In this document: positions 15,187-24,533 of the stretch, piece after piece
How positions within the stretch are numbered: the stretch's first letter is position 1
How the letters are laid out: every line of letters starts with the position of its first letter
Source: UBA2357 sp002344625
GTDB taxonomy: Bacteria > Pseudomonadota > Gammaproteobacteria > Burkholderiales > Rhodocyclaceae
DNA length: 64,000 nt
Assembly: GCA_937995335.1 (NCBI GenBank)
Contig: CALKIH010000011.1
Span: forward strand, 62,001-126,000
Direction of reading: 5' to 3'
Program-made: the position numbers and the translations under genes
The notes under the pieces: model-generated
The model's database searches: none
Told to the model about the DNA's origin: nothing
The model's input: the letters and a program-made list of their open reading frames with translations, nothing else

Positions 15187-16272
15187 TTACTTGGACGGCA
15201 GGCGCGACGCGACGCCCTGGACGAAGTAGTCCATCTTGCCGAGGGTGGCGTCGTCGATGACCGCGCCGGCCGCAAGACGCTCGGTGCCGGCCTGGTCGAG
15301 CACCGGCCCGGTGAACGGGTGGAAGGTCCCGGCCTTCAGCCGGGCCGACAAGTCCTCGACCGTGGCCTTGACATCGTCGGGCACGGCGGGGCTGAGCGGC
15401 GCGAGCCGGATCATGTCTTCCTTGAAGCCGCCCCACACGTTCTCCGGTTTCCAGGTGCCGGCGAGCACTTCGTTGACCGTCTTGATGTAGAAATCGCCCC
15501 AATGATGGGTAGTGGCGGTGAGATGCGCCTTGGGACCGTACTTCGACATGTCGGAATGGTAGCCGAACGCATGGACGCCGCGCTCTTCGGCCGCCTGCAC
15601 CACGGCCGTGGAGTCGGTATGCTGGGTGAGCATGTCGGCGCCCTGGCTGATCAGCGTCATCGCCGCTTCGCGTTCCTTGCCCGGGTCATACCAGGCGTTG
15701 GTCCAGATCACCCGGACTTCGACGTTGGGGTTCACGCTTCTGGCGCCGAGGGTCAGCGCGTTGATGCCCTGCAGGACTTCGGGAATCGGGAACGCGGCGA
15801 CATAGCCGATGATGTTCGACTTGGTCATCTTGCCGGCGATCACGCCGTTGAGATAGCGGCCTTCGTAGAAGCGGGCGTTGTAATTGCCGAAGTTCTTGCC
15901 CGACTTGTAGCCGGTGGCATGCAGGAAGGTGACGTTGGGAAACTGTCGCGCGACGCGTTCGACATAGTTCATGTAGCCGAAGCTGGTCGCGAACACGATC
16001 TTCGAGCCGCTGGCGGCGAACTCACGGATCACGCGCTCGGCGTCAGCGCCTTCGGCCACGTTCTCGACATAGCGGGTCTCGATCTTGCCGCCCAGGCTCG
16101 CCTCGAGTTCCTTGCGCGCCTCGTCATGCTGGAAGGTCCAGCCGGCGTCGCCGATCGGGCTGACATAGACGAAACCAATCTTGGTGACATCCTGGGCGGC
16201 TGCGCCGAAGGGCAGGCTGCCCGCCAACGCCAGGGCTCCGGCGGACAGGATGAATTTGCGGCGGTCCAGCAT
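15187..16272 (-). CDS. BMP-family ABC transporter substrate-binding protein
   Basis: A 361-residue periplasmic binding protein of the BMP (PnrA/Med) family. The signal is Tat-like ('DRRKFILSAGALALAG'). Conserved parts include 'KIGFVYVSPIGDAGWTFQHD' and 'FGYHSDMSKYGPKAHLTATT'. BMP proteins bind nucleosides in characterised nucleoside importers, so purine or nucleoside uptake is likely. The start at 16272 is chosen for GGAGAAC just upstream; the frame extends to 16320 without support. It is the last gene of an ATPase-permease-permease-binding-protein operon. Confidence 0.9.
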   Translation of the reverse strand: MLDRRKFILSAGALALAGSLPFGAAAQDVTKIGFVYVSPIGDAGWTFQHDEARKELEASLGGKIETRYVENVAEGADAERVIREFAASGSKIVFATSFGYMNYVERVARQFPNVTFLHATGYKSGKNFGNYNARFYEGRYLNGVIAGKMTKSNIIGYVAAFPIPEVLQGINALTLGARSVNPNVEVRVIWTNAWYDPGKEREAAMTLISQGADMLTQHTDSTAVVQAAEERGVHAFGYHSDMSKYGPKAHLTATTHHWGDFYIKTVNEVLAGTWKPENVWGGFKEDMIRLAPLSPAVPDDVKATVEDLSARLKAGTFHPFTGPVLDQAGTERLAAGAVIDDATLGKMDYFVQGVASRLPSK

Positions 16273-16312
16273 CGATTGTTCTCCTAGTGGATGGCTCAAT
16301 GAGCGCGTTGCG

Positions 16313-17245
16313 TCATGCATCGGGTCGGTATGGCTTGCCGAGCGAGGCCGGCGAGTTGAGGCGAATCGAGCTGAGGTTGCGGGATATCACGACCAGTACG
16401 ATGATGGTCGCCCAGTACGGCAGCGACGACAGGAATTGTGCCGGAAAGTCGATCTGGAGTCCCGAACCCTGGACGAAAAGTTGCAGGATCATGACGCCGC
16501 CGAAGAGATACGCCCCCACCATCACCCGCAGCGGCCGCCAGGTGGCGAATACCACCAGCGCCAGCGCGATCCAGCCGCGTCCGGCGACCAGCCCCTCGAC
16601 CCACATCGGCGTGTAGAACACCGACACGAAGGCGCCGCCGAGGCCGGCCATCGCACCGCCGAACAACACCGCGAGATAGCGGATCGCGATGACCGGAAAG
16701 CCGATCGAGTGCGCCGAGGCGGGGGATTCCCCGATCGAGCGCAGCACCAGCCCGGCGCGGCTGCGGTACAGAAACCACAGCACGCCCCAGAACAATACCC
16801 ACGACAGGTACACCATTGCCTGCTGGTTGTAGAACGCCTCGCCGATCACCGGAATGTCGGAGATGAACGGGATCCGCACTGGCGGTACCGCCTTAAGCGC
16901 GATCGATTCGTAGGGCTTGCCGATGAAGGCCGACAGCCCCACGCCGAAGATCGCCAACGCGAGCCCCGATGCGACCTGGTTGGCCTGCAGGGTGAGGGTG
17001 AGAAAGCCGAACAGCAGCGACACCGCTGCCCCGGCGAGCATGCCGGCACCGGCGCCCAGCCACGGGTTGCCGCTGTGATGGGTGACCGCGAACGCGACGA
17101 CCGCGCCCATCGCCATCATGCCCTCGGAGCCGAGGTTGAGCACCCCGGCTTTCTCGTTCACCAGCAGGCCCAGCGCAGTGATGATGAGCGGAGTGCCGGC
17201 CACCACGGTGGCGAACAGCATTGCGGTGATCAGATTGCCGTCCAT
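16313..17245 (-). CDS. ABC transporter permease, BMP/nucleoside type
   Basis: A 310-residue inner-membrane permease of the branched-chain/ribose type with about eight to nine helices. 'INEKAGVLNLG'-like residues ('LLVNEKAGVLNLGSEGMMAM') are the family hallmark. It starts 7 bases after the partner permease, so the two are coupled and together form the membrane channel of the importer. Confidence 0.9.
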   Translation of the reverse strand: MDGNLITAMLFATVVAGTPLIITALGLLVNEKAGVLNLGSEGMMAMGAVVAFAVTHHSGNPWLGAGAGMLAGAAVSLLFGFLTLTLQANQVASGLALAIFGVGLSAFIGKPYESIALKAVPPVRIPFISDIPVIGEAFYNQQAMVYLSWVLFWGVLWFLYRSRAGLVLRSIGESPASAHSIGFPVIAIRYLAVLFGGAMAGLGGAFVSVFYTPMWVEGLVAGRGWIALALVVFATWRPLRVMVGAYLFGGVMILQLFVQGSGLQIDFPAQFLSSLPYWATIIVLVVISRNLSSIRLNSPASLGKPYRPDA

Positions 17246-17252
17246 GCCTGCC

Positions 17253-18329
17253 TCACGCGCCGCGCCGGCCGATGACCAGCCGATAGTTGATGAAGACGTC
17301 GGCGCCCAGCAGAAAGAACAGGAGCATGCCCTGGAACACCATCGAGATCGAGCTGGGCAGGTTCATGTACTGCTGCACCTGTTCGCCGCCCAGAAACAGC
17401 AAGGCCATCAGCAGGCTGGCGAACAGGATGCCGAGCGGATTGAGCCGCCCGACGAAGGCGACGATGATCGCGGCGAAGCCGTAGCCGAGGCTGACCTTGT
17501 CGGTGAGCTGTCCCATCGGCCCGGCCACCTCGGCCATGCCGGCGAGACCGGCCGCGCCGCCACCGCACAGCAAGCCGATCCAGACCATGCGATTCGCCGA
17601 GAAACCGGCATAGCGCGCCGCATCGGCCGCTTCGCCGGCCACCCGCATCTTGAAGCCAGTGTAGCTCCGGTACATGAAGACGTAGCCGGCGATCAACACC
17701 GCCAAGGCGATCAGCAGTGACTGGTTCAGGCGCGTGCCGTCCACCAGTATCGGCAGCAGCGCCGCGTCGTCGAACATGCGCGTCTGCGGAAAGTTGAACC
17801 CGTCCGGATCCTTCCACGGGCCGAACACCAGCCATGAAACCAGCAACTGTGCCACGTACACCAGCATCAGCGAAACCAGGATCTCGTTGGCGTTGAAGCG
17901 GGTCTTCAGAAACGCGGGGATCGATGCCCAGGCGGCGCCAGCGAGCGCGCCCCCCACCACCATCGCCGGCAGCAGCAGGCGGCTTTCGGAGCCCTGGAAG
18001 TAGAGCGCGACACCGGTGGCGCCCACCGCGCCGAGGATGAACTGGCCCTCGGCGCCGATGTTCCACACGTTGGCGCGAAAACCGATGGCCAGGCCCGTGG
18101 CGCACAGCATCAACGGCGTGGCCTTGAGCAGCAGCTCGGACACGCCGTAGGCGTCCTTGACCGGGTTGAGAAAGAACAGGCGGAAGCCCTCGGCAGGATC
18201 CTTGCCGAGTGCCCAGAACACCAGCACGCCGGCAAGCAGCATCAGCATCACCGCCAGGAGCGGCGACAGATACGGCATCCAGCGCGAAGGTTCGGCGCGG
18301 GCTTCGAGGCGCAGGGGCAGTTCAGGCAT
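17253..18329 (-). CDS. ABC transporter permease, BMP/nucleoside type
   Basis: A 358-residue inner-membrane permease, the larger of the pair. 'LAIGFRANVWNIGAEGQFIL' is the conserved motif of this permease group. The ATG at 18329 overlaps the ATPase stop by eight bases; an upstream start at 18347 is less likely. It forms a heterodimeric channel with the 310-residue permease. Confidence 0.9.
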   Translation of the reverse strand: MPELPLRLEARAEPSRWMPYLSPLLAVMLMLLAGVLVFWALGKDPAEGFRLFFLNPVKDAYGVSELLLKATPLMLCATGLAIGFRANVWNIGAEGQFILGAVGATGVALYFQGSESRLLLPAMVVGGALAGAAWASIPAFLKTRFNANEILVSLMLVYVAQLLVSWLVFGPWKDPDGFNFPQTRMFDDAALLPILVDGTRLNQSLLIALAVLIAGYVFMYRSYTGFKMRVAGEAADAARYAGFSANRMVWIGLLCGGGAAGLAGMAEVAGPMGQLTDKVSLGYGFAAIIVAFVGRLNPLGILFASLLMALLFLGGEQVQQYMNLPSSISMVFQGMLLFFLLGADVFINYRLVIGRRGA

Positions 18330-19920
18330 GCCGCACTCCGCGAGCATCCGTGGCGGCGCCCCCCGTCCCGGTCGATGCGCCGGGCCACAGGCCGCTCATC
18401 CACACCCCGATATCCTCGATGCTGGTGTCGGCCGCGGCGCGCACCGGCGACAGACGGCCCTTGGCGATCACTGCGAGGCGGTCGCTGATCTCGAACAATT
18501 CGTCGAGCTCCTCCGAGATCACCAGCACCGCGCACCCCTGGTCGCGCAGGTCGATCAGCCGCTGACGGATGAACGCCGCGGCGCCGACGTCCACGCCCCA
18601 GGTCGGCTGGGCACAGACGAGCAGCCTGGGTTGCTGGAGGATTTCGCGCCCCATGATGAACTTCTGCAGATTGCCGCCCGAAAGCGACTTCGCCGCCGCA
18701 TCCGGCCCGCCGCACTTGACGTTGAAGCCGCCGATACAGGCGCGGGCGAAGGCCAGCGCGCGCTCGAACCCGATGAAGCCGCGCGCGACCAGACGCTGGC
18801 TGCGCGCGGCGGTCAGGATCGCATTGTCGGCCAGCGACATGTTCGGCACGGCGCCGCGGCCCAGGCGTTCTTCGGGCACGAAAGTCATGCCCAGGCGCCT
18901 GCGTCGGTCCGGCGTCATCCGGCCTGCCTCGACGCCGCAGATCTGGATCGGATGCTTCTCGGCGATCGGCTCCTCGCCCGAGAGCGCGCGCAGCAACTCC
19001 TGCTGGCCGTTACCCGACACGCCGGCGATGCCGACGATTTCGCCGGCGTGGACGTCGAGGTGCAAGTCCTTGAGGTCGGTGCCGAAGGGGTCGTCGCAAG
19101 CGTGCGAGAGGCCGGCGATGCGCAGGCGCACTTCGCCGCGCTTTGCGGGGGCGCCGTGCTGGCATACCGGCAGGGCCTTGCCGATCATCAGGCTGGCCAT
19201 CGACTCGGGTGTTTCGTCGGCCGGCCTGCAATGGCCGGTGACCTTGCCGGCGCGCAGCACCGTGGCGCTGTGGCACAAGGCCTTGATCTCGTCGAGCTTG
19301 TGGCTGATGTAGAGAATCGAGCAGCCTTCGTCCGACAGCTTTTCAAGGGTCAGAAACAGGGTGCGCACCGCCTGCGGGGTCAGCACCGAGGTTGGTTCGT
19401 CCATGATCAGCAGACGCGGGTTCTGCAGCAGGCAGCGAATGATTTCGACCCGCTGGCGCTCGCCGACCGACAATGCATGCACGTGGCGGCGCGGGTCCAC
19501 CGGCAGGCCGTAGCGTGTCGATACGTCGTCGATGCGCTGCGACAAGGGGCCCAGCGCCGGTTTGCCCGGCATCGCCAGCGCAATGTTCTCGACCACCGTG
19601 AGCGTCTCGAACAGCGAGAAATGCTGGAACACCATGCCGATGCCGAGCGTGCGCGCCTCTGCCGGGTTGCGCACCACCACCTCGCGTCCTTCCCAGCGCA
19701 TCACGCCGGTGCTCGGGCGGGTGACGCCATAGATGATCTTCATCAACGTGGATTTGCCGGCACCGTTTTCGCCGAGCACCGCGTGAATCTCGCCGGCGCT
19801 GACCCGCAGATCGACGTCCTGGTTCGCGATCACGCCCGGGTAGATCTTGCTCACGCCGCGCAGTTCGAGGCGTGCCGGCACCTCGCCGCCGGGTGGCCGC
19901 TCGGGTCTGGTCGTTGTCAT
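18322..19920 (-). CDS. ABC transporter ATP-binding protein, double-ATPase BMP/sugar type
   Basis: A 532-residue protein with two nucleotide-binding domains. The first has Walker A 'GENGAGKSTLMKI' and signature 'LSVGERQRVEI'. The second has a degenerate Walker A ('GVSGNGQQELLRAL') but a good signature 'LSGGNLQKFIMGRE', as in ribose- and nucleoside-type importers. It is the first gene of the minus-strand importer operon and overlaps the next permease gene. Confidence 0.92.
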   Translation of the reverse strand: MTTTRPERPPGGEVPARLELRGVSKIYPGVIANQDVDLRVSAGEIHAVLGENGAGKSTLMKIIYGVTRPSTGVMRWEGREVVVRNPAEARTLGIGMVFQHFSLFETLTVVENIALAMPGKPALGPLSQRIDDVSTRYGLPVDPRRHVHALSVGERQRVEIIRCLLQNPRLLIMDEPTSVLTPQAVRTLFLTLEKLSDEGCSILYISHKLDEIKALCHSATVLRAGKVTGHCRPADETPESMASLMIGKALPVCQHGAPAKRGEVRLRIAGLSHACDDPFGTDLKDLHLDVHAGEIVGIAGVSGNGQQELLRALSGEEPIAEKHPIQICGVEAGRMTPDRRRRLGMTFVPEERLGRGAVPNMSLADNAILTAARSQRLVARGFIGFERALAFARACIGGFNVKCGGPDAAAKSLSGGNLQKFIMGREILQQPRLLVCAQPTWGVDVGAAAFIRQRLIDLRDQGCAVLVISEELDELFEISDRLAVIAKGRLSPVRAAADTSIEDIGVWMSGLWPGASTGTGGAATDARGVRHA

Positions 19921-20446
19921 CGCGTGCGCTCACCTGGGTTCATGAACTCGTCGCATCCGTATGCTTGGCGCCGTCCGGTCGAGGGCAGAGTTTCGAGTAC
20001 ATCGCGCCTATTGTCCACCTGTCCGGAGCCGCGGGGGCGGGCCGATGTTTCTGCTCCTCGATAAACGCCGGGTCGAATCGTTCTGCCCCGGCCAGACCGG
20101 CCCGAAGGCGCTGTTGGAGCGCTCGCAAGCAATTCACGTACCCGCGCACCAATGGCGCAGCATCACCACCCGGGCGCCCGAGCAGCGAAGTGTCGTCGCG
20201 GCCCGAAGCCGGGTGCTGATCTTCGCAGCGTCGGCGTAAGCCATCCGTGGTGATGGCTTGGCCGGCATCCGAACGGGTCGCCGATTGGCGCACCGGATGA
20301 GTGCGCGTGCCCGCGGCCTGGCGTGCTCGGCGTGCCGATGCGGTGGGCGCGGTGGCCTAACCGGTTGGCGAGATGCCTCGTGTCCTCGGCCGGATCTGCC
20401 GGCCAGCCCGTGCCGGTCGGGTGAGCGCTGGCCTCGGCGCAGCGCT
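19921..20446. other. 526-base stretch without a supported gene
   Basis: This lies upstream of the BMP importer operon and downstream of the isochorismatase gene, both on the minus strand, so it should hold the importer promoter. A stem-loop is visible at 20239-20258 (arms AGCCATC and GATGGCT, 6-base loop). Short open frames occur on both strands, but none shows a domain, a good ribosome binding site or convincing codon use. Confidence 0.55.
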
Positions 20447-21049
20447 TCAGTCGGCGATCGCTGCTTCGTCCGGCACCACCACTGCGAACAGGTCGCCCAG
20501 CGCCGCCAACGCGGCCGACTGCAGGCTTGCGGCGCTCACCACCGAGCCGTCCGGCGCGGGCAGGGGGCGGGTCGCGGTCGCTGCGGCCGGTACCGCGACG
20601 GTGTAGCCGAGGTTGAAGGCGCCGCGGGCAGTGGAGTTGATGCACATGTGGGTCATGAAGCCCACCACCACCAGATTCTTGACGCCGGTGTCCTTGAGGC
20701 GGGCGTCGAGGTCGGTGCCGACGAAGGCGTTCGGATAGTTCTTGACCACGACCGGTTCGCCGTCGGCGGGCGCCACCTTGTCGGCGATGGCGCCGATTTC
20801 GGCACTCACGTCGTAGGGCGTCCCGGGGCCGGCGTCGTGCTGGATGTGAAGTACCGGGATTTTCAGCGCCCGTGCGCGCGCCAGCAGCGTGGCGCACTGC
20901 TCGAGCGCCGGCTCGACGCCGGTCAGCTGCATGATCCCTTCACGGTAGGTGTTCTGGGCGTCGACGATGACCAGCGCCGAATCGGACAGGCGGGCGGGCG
21001 TGGCGGGCTGGCCGGTCAATTGGCGTAGGGTCGTGGATGCGGTGCTCAT
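20447..21049 (-). CDS. Isochorismatase-family cysteine hydrolase
   Basis: A 200-residue enzyme of the isochorismatase/nicotinamidase fold. The catalytic triad is visible: Asp in 'ALVIVDAQN', Lys in 'VVVKNYPNAF' and Cys in 'MTHMCINSTARGA'. The substrate cannot be told from sequence; candidates are nicotinamide, carbamoyl amides or related amides. The ATG at 21049 is preceded by GGAGA; the frame continues to 21199 without support. It lies between the Nudix gene and the BMP importer, which hints at nucleoside or NAD-related salvage but does not prove it. Confidence 0.87.
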   Translation of the reverse strand: MSTASTTLRQLTGQPATPARLSDSALVIVDAQNTYREGIMQLTGVEPALEQCATLLARARALKIPVLHIQHDAGPGTPYDVSAEIGAIADKVAPADGEPVVVKNYPNAFVGTDLDARLKDTGVKNLVVVGFMTHMCINSTARGAFNLGYTVAVPAAATATRPLPAPDGSVVSAASLQSAALAALGDLFAVVVPDEAAIAD

Positions 21050-21247
21050 CGGTGTGTCTCCTCTTTGGTGTTGGAAAGAATTCCGGCATTTGCGGCTGCG
21101 CGGTGGTGGCGCAGATGCGGGGGGACAACAGGTATACCCTGGCTCGCCCCGCGTGAATGAGCACTGATGTCCGATGCCGCACGTTGCGTCGCGATGCATC
21201 GGGGGTGTGCGATGCGGACCCGGCCGTGCGAAGGGGCCGGCGGCCGG

Positions 21248-21820
21248 TCAGGCATGTCTTGGCAGCTTGCCGCCCATGGGTTCGATGGCCAGCGGCGCGA
21301 GGTCGCCAGTATGAAAGCGGAAGGCGCCGGCGCGCCGGTCGTCGAAATAGTGGCGCAGGCTGAGCGAGATGGTGCGAAAGGCGATGTCGTCCCACGGAAT
21401 CTCGGACTCGCGGAACAGCGCGACTTCGAGCGATTCGTCGCCGGCCGCGAAAGCCAGGTCCAGCAGGCGGGCGCGGTAGATGATATGGACCTGGCTGATG
21501 TGCGGCACGTTGATGAGCGTGAACATTTCGCCGACGGCGATGCGTGCGCAGGCCTCTTCGAGCGTCTCGCGCGCTGCGGCCGCAGCCGTGGTTTCGTCGT
21601 TTTCCATGAACCCCGCCGGCAGGGTCCAGAAGCCCATGCGCGGTTCGATCGCGCGCTTGCACAGCAGGATGCGGTCTTCCCACTCGGCGATCGCGCCGAC
21701 CACCAGTTTGGGGTTGGAGTAGTGCACGGTGCCGCAGTGGTCGCACACGTGCCGGGGCAGCGAATCTCCGGCGGGAATCCGGAAACTGACCTGGGCACCG
21801 CAGTCGGAGCAGAATTTCAT
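21248..21820 (-). CDS. Nudix hydrolase with N-terminal zinc ribbon
   Basis: A 190-residue protein with a zinc ribbon (CSDCG at 4-8 and CDHCG near 26-30) followed by a Nudix domain. The Nudix box is present as 'GFMENDETTAAAAARETLEE', continuing with an Ala where Gly is usual. The zinc ribbon plus Nudix arrangement recalls NudC-like NADH/NAD-cap hydrolases, but this protein is shorter (NudC is about 257 residues), so it is better described as a YfcD/NUDIX-type nucleotide hydrolase of unknown substrate. Confidence 0.85.
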   Translation of the reverse strand: MKFCSDCGAQVSFRIPAGDSLPRHVCDHCGTVHYSNPKLVVGAIAEWEDRILLCKRAIEPRMGFWTLPAGFMENDETTAAAAARETLEEACARIAVGEMFTLINVPHISQVHIIYRARLLDLAFAAGDESLEVALFRESEIPWDDIAFRTISLSLRHYFDDRRAGAFRFHTGDLAPLAIEPMGGKLPRHA

Positions 21821-22069
21821 GGCGATCGAGTCGGGTTCGGTTCAGGCGGAGTTTAACCCCGAAACCGTTCGTCGACCCGGCCGGCGAGTGGGCGGCGAGC
21901 TTCGGGTGCCGTTTGTCGACGGGCATCGTTTCGTCGATCCTTTATATTGTTTACAAGTAAATGATTTATATGTAATCTTCAGTTTCGCGCACGGTGACCG
22001 ATCGTGCCGTGGCGGCGACGGATGCCGACATGCGCGCTTGGACGGTCTGAGACTGGATGGAGGAAGGGT

Positions 22070-22840
22070 ATGGAAGAAGTCGTAGTCGAACGTCCCGAAG
22101 ACGGTGTGGCGGTGGTGCGGCTCAACCAGCCGGAGGCCCGCAATGCGCTGAGCCAGGCGGTGCGACAGCAACTTGCGGCGCAGTTCGATGCGCTGACACA
22201 TGATGCTGTGGTGCGTGTAATCGTGCTCACCGGCGGTGACAAGGTGTTCGCGGCGGGCGCCGATATCCGTGCGATGGCCGGGCATGGTCCGATCGATGTC
22301 CTGCTGCTCAACAACCAGCGGATGTGGCAAGCATTGTCGTCCTGCCCGAAGCCCGTCATCGCGGCGGTCAACGGCTATGCGCTAGGGGGGGGCTGCGAGC
22401 TCGCGATGCATGCCGACATCATCGTGGCGGGCGAGGGCGCGCTGTTCGGCCAGCCGGAGGTCAAGGTCGGGATCATCCCGGGGGCGGGTGGCACCCAGCG
22501 GCTCACCCGCGCGGTCGGCAAGTTCAAGGCGTTCAAGATGCTCCTGACCGGCCAGCCGGTGAACGCGCGCGATGCATGCGACATGGGGCTGGCGAGCGAG
22601 GTCGTGCCAGACGATCGGGTGCAGGCGCGCGCGCTCGAGCTGGCGCGCGAGATCGCCGCGCTGCCGCCGCTCGCCGTCGCGCAGATCAAGGAGGTGCTTC
22701 TGGCCGGGCAGGATGCTTCGCTCGATGCGGCGCTGATGCTGGAGCGCAAGGCGTTCCAGCTGCTGTTCGCGAGCGCGGACAAGCAGGAGGGCATGCAGGC
22801 CTTCCTGGAAAAGCGCAAACCCGAATTCAGGGGGCGGTGA
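22070..22840 (+). CDS. paaF: Enoyl-CoA hydratase, PaaF-like
   Basis: A 256-residue crotonase-family enzyme. Both catalytic glutamates are present, Glu110 in 'GGGCELAMHAD' and Glu130 in 'FGQPEVKVG', followed by 'IIPGAGGTQRLTRAVGK'. It should hydrate an enoyl-CoA; size and the adjacent dehydrogenase resemble the 2,3-dehydroadipyl-CoA hydratase of phenylacetate degradation, but a general beta-oxidation hydratase is possible. The ATG at 22070 has GGAGGAAGGG directly upstream; the frame extends to 22004 without support. The next gene follows after two bases. Confidence 0.85.
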   Translation: MEEVVVERPEDGVAVVRLNQPEARNALSQAVRQQLAAQFDALTHDAVVRVIVLTGGDKVFAAGADIRAMAGHGPIDVLLLNNQRMWQALSSCPKPVIAAVNGYALGGGCELAMHADIIVAGEGALFGQPEVKVGIIPGAGGTQRLTRAVGKFKAFKMLLTGQPVNARDACDMGLASEVVPDDRVQARALELAREIAALPPLAVAQIKEVLLAGQDASLDAALMLERKAFQLLFASADKQEGMQAFLEKRKPEFRGR

Positions 22841-22842
22841 AC

Positions 22843-24363
22843 ATGGTCGATGCGGATCGCGACGACTTGGTGCTGGGCATCGTCGGCAGCGGATTGATGG
22901 GGCGCGGTATCGCGCAGATCGCGGCGCTGGCGGGCGTGCGGGTGTTGCTGTGCGACGCCCGTGCCGACACGGCGGCCGAGGCACGGCTGGCGCTGGGCGA
23001 GACTTTCGCGATGCTGGTCGGCAAGGGCCGGCTCGCCGCCACCGCCGCCGACGATGCGCTTGCCAGGATAGCGGCGGTGGCGACGATGGCCGATCTCGCG
23101 CCGTGCGACATCGTGGTCGAGGCGATCGTGGAGAACCTCGAGGCCAAGCGCAGTCTGTTCAAGCATCTCGAGGAGGTGGTGCGCGACGACTGCCTGCTCG
23201 TGTCCAATACCTCGTCGCTGTCGATCACCGCGATCGCGGCGGCGTGCCGTCTGCCCGAGCGCTGCGGCGGCTTTCATTTCTTCAGTCCGGTACCGCTTAT
23301 GAAGGTCGTCGAGGTCATCGACGGCGTGCGGGGCGCGGCGTGGGTGGGCGAGTGCCTGACCGCGCTGGCACGGCGCATGGGGCATACCCCGGTACGTGCC
23401 CAGGATACCCCGGGGTTCATCGTGAATCATGCCGGGCGTGCCTATCTCACCGAGGCTTTGCGCATCGTCGGCGAGGGCATCTGCGCTTTTCACGATGTCG
23501 ATCGCATCATGCGCGCCGCGGCGGGTTTCAGGCTCGGCCCGTTCGAGCTGCTGGATCTCACCGGGCTCGACGTGTCGCACCCGGTGATGGAGTCGATCTA
23601 CGAACAGTATTACCAGGAGCCGCGCTACCGTCCTTCGCCGATCGCGCGTCAGCGCCTTGCCGCGGGGTTGCTCGGACGCAAGAGCGGGCATGGCTTCTAT
23701 GCGTATCCCGACGGTCGCCAGCAATGGCCCGAGCCGCCGCCGGTGCCGGCCGCCGCCGCGGCGAACGTCTGGATCAGTGCGGGCCACGAAGCGGCGCGCG
23801 CCTGGCTGGTCGCGCGCCTCGCGGGTACGGCGGTGCGCGTGGACGCGAGGGAGCGCCCGCAGGCGGGATCGGTGTGCATCGTGTTTCCGGTAGGGGCCGA
23901 CGTGACCGACACCGCCCTGGCGGAAGACCTGGATCCGGCGGTGACGCTGGGTATCGACCCCCTGTGCTGCGGTGCTCACGCGACGCTGATGACGACTCCG
24001 GTGACGCGGGCCGCGTCGCGGGATGCGATCTGGGCGGCCCTCGCAACCGGGGCGTCATCGGTGAGCGTCGTGCACGACAGCCCGGGTTTCGTCGCGCAAC
24101 GCATGCTGGCGACGATCGTGAACGTCGCCTGCGACATTGCCCAGCAACGCATCGCGACACCCGAGGACATCGATCGGGCGGTAACGCTTGGGCTCGGGTA
24201 TCCCAAGGGGCCGCTGGCGTGGGGTGACGCGATCGGTGCCGCGACGATTCTGCGCATTCTGGATGGCCTGCATGCGTTCTACCGTGACCCGCGCTACCGG
24301 CCCAGCCCGTGGCTGATCCGCCGGGCGCGCCTCGGTGTTTCGTTGTTGACGCCGGAGGCTTGA
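22843..24363 (+). CDS. paaH: 3-hydroxyacyl-CoA dehydrogenase, PaaH-like
   Basis: A 506-residue NAD-dependent enzyme. The Rossmann motif 'GIVGSGLMGRGIAQIAALAG' is at the N-terminus, and the catalytic region 'GGFHFFSPVPLMKVVEV' follows near residue 140. A first dehydrogenase C-terminal domain ends near 290, and a second, shorter copy ('HDSPGFVAQRMLATIVN') fills the rest, as in PaaH/PaaC 3-hydroxyadipyl-CoA dehydrogenases. It starts two bases after the hydratase stop, so the pair probably catalyses consecutive steps. The other paa genes are not in the window. Confidence 0.85.
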   Translation: MVDADRDDLVLGIVGSGLMGRGIAQIAALAGVRVLLCDARADTAAEARLALGETFAMLVGKGRLAATAADDALARIAAVATMADLAPCDIVVEAIVENLEAKRSLFKHLEEVVRDDCLLVSNTSSLSITAIAAACRLPERCGGFHFFSPVPLMKVVEVIDGVRGAAWVGECLTALARRMGHTPVRAQDTPGFIVNHAGRAYLTEALRIVGEGICAFHDVDRIMRAAAGFRLGPFELLDLTGLDVSHPVMESIYEQYYQEPRYRPSPIARQRLAAGLLGRKSGHGFYAYPDGRQQWPEPPPVPAAAAANVWISAGHEAARAWLVARLAGTAVRVDARERPQAGSVCIVFPVGADVTDTALAEDLDPAVTLGIDPLCCGAHATLMTTPVTRAASRDAIWAALATGASSVSVVHDSPGFVAQRMLATIVNVACDIAQQRIATPEDIDRAVTLGLGYPKGPLAWGDAIGAATILRILDGLHAFYRDPRYRPSPWLIRRARLGVSLLTPEA

Positions 24364-24533
24364 ACGGCGGACCGCAGCTTCGACCGGCTTCATGCCGGTC
24401 GCGGAAATGCCGGGTCTTTCTGTGGCGCGCCGGGGGGGGCCGCCTCGGATTCCGGTTGGGGCGCGAAAGGCGCTTCAGTGATCGGCGTGGCGGGCTGTAT
24501 GATGCGTCAGACAATCGCTAGCAGAGGCAATGG

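Noticed and set aside
18157..20064. A 635-codon plus-strand frame across the ABC ATPase gene.
   Set aside because: Antisense to an ATPase with Walker and signature motifs; the translation is low-complexity Arg/Ala/His-rich.
19961..20239. A 92-codon plus-strand frame upstream of the BMP importer operon.
   Set aside because: No domain, no ribosome binding site and poor codon character; it lies in the expected promoter region of the importer.
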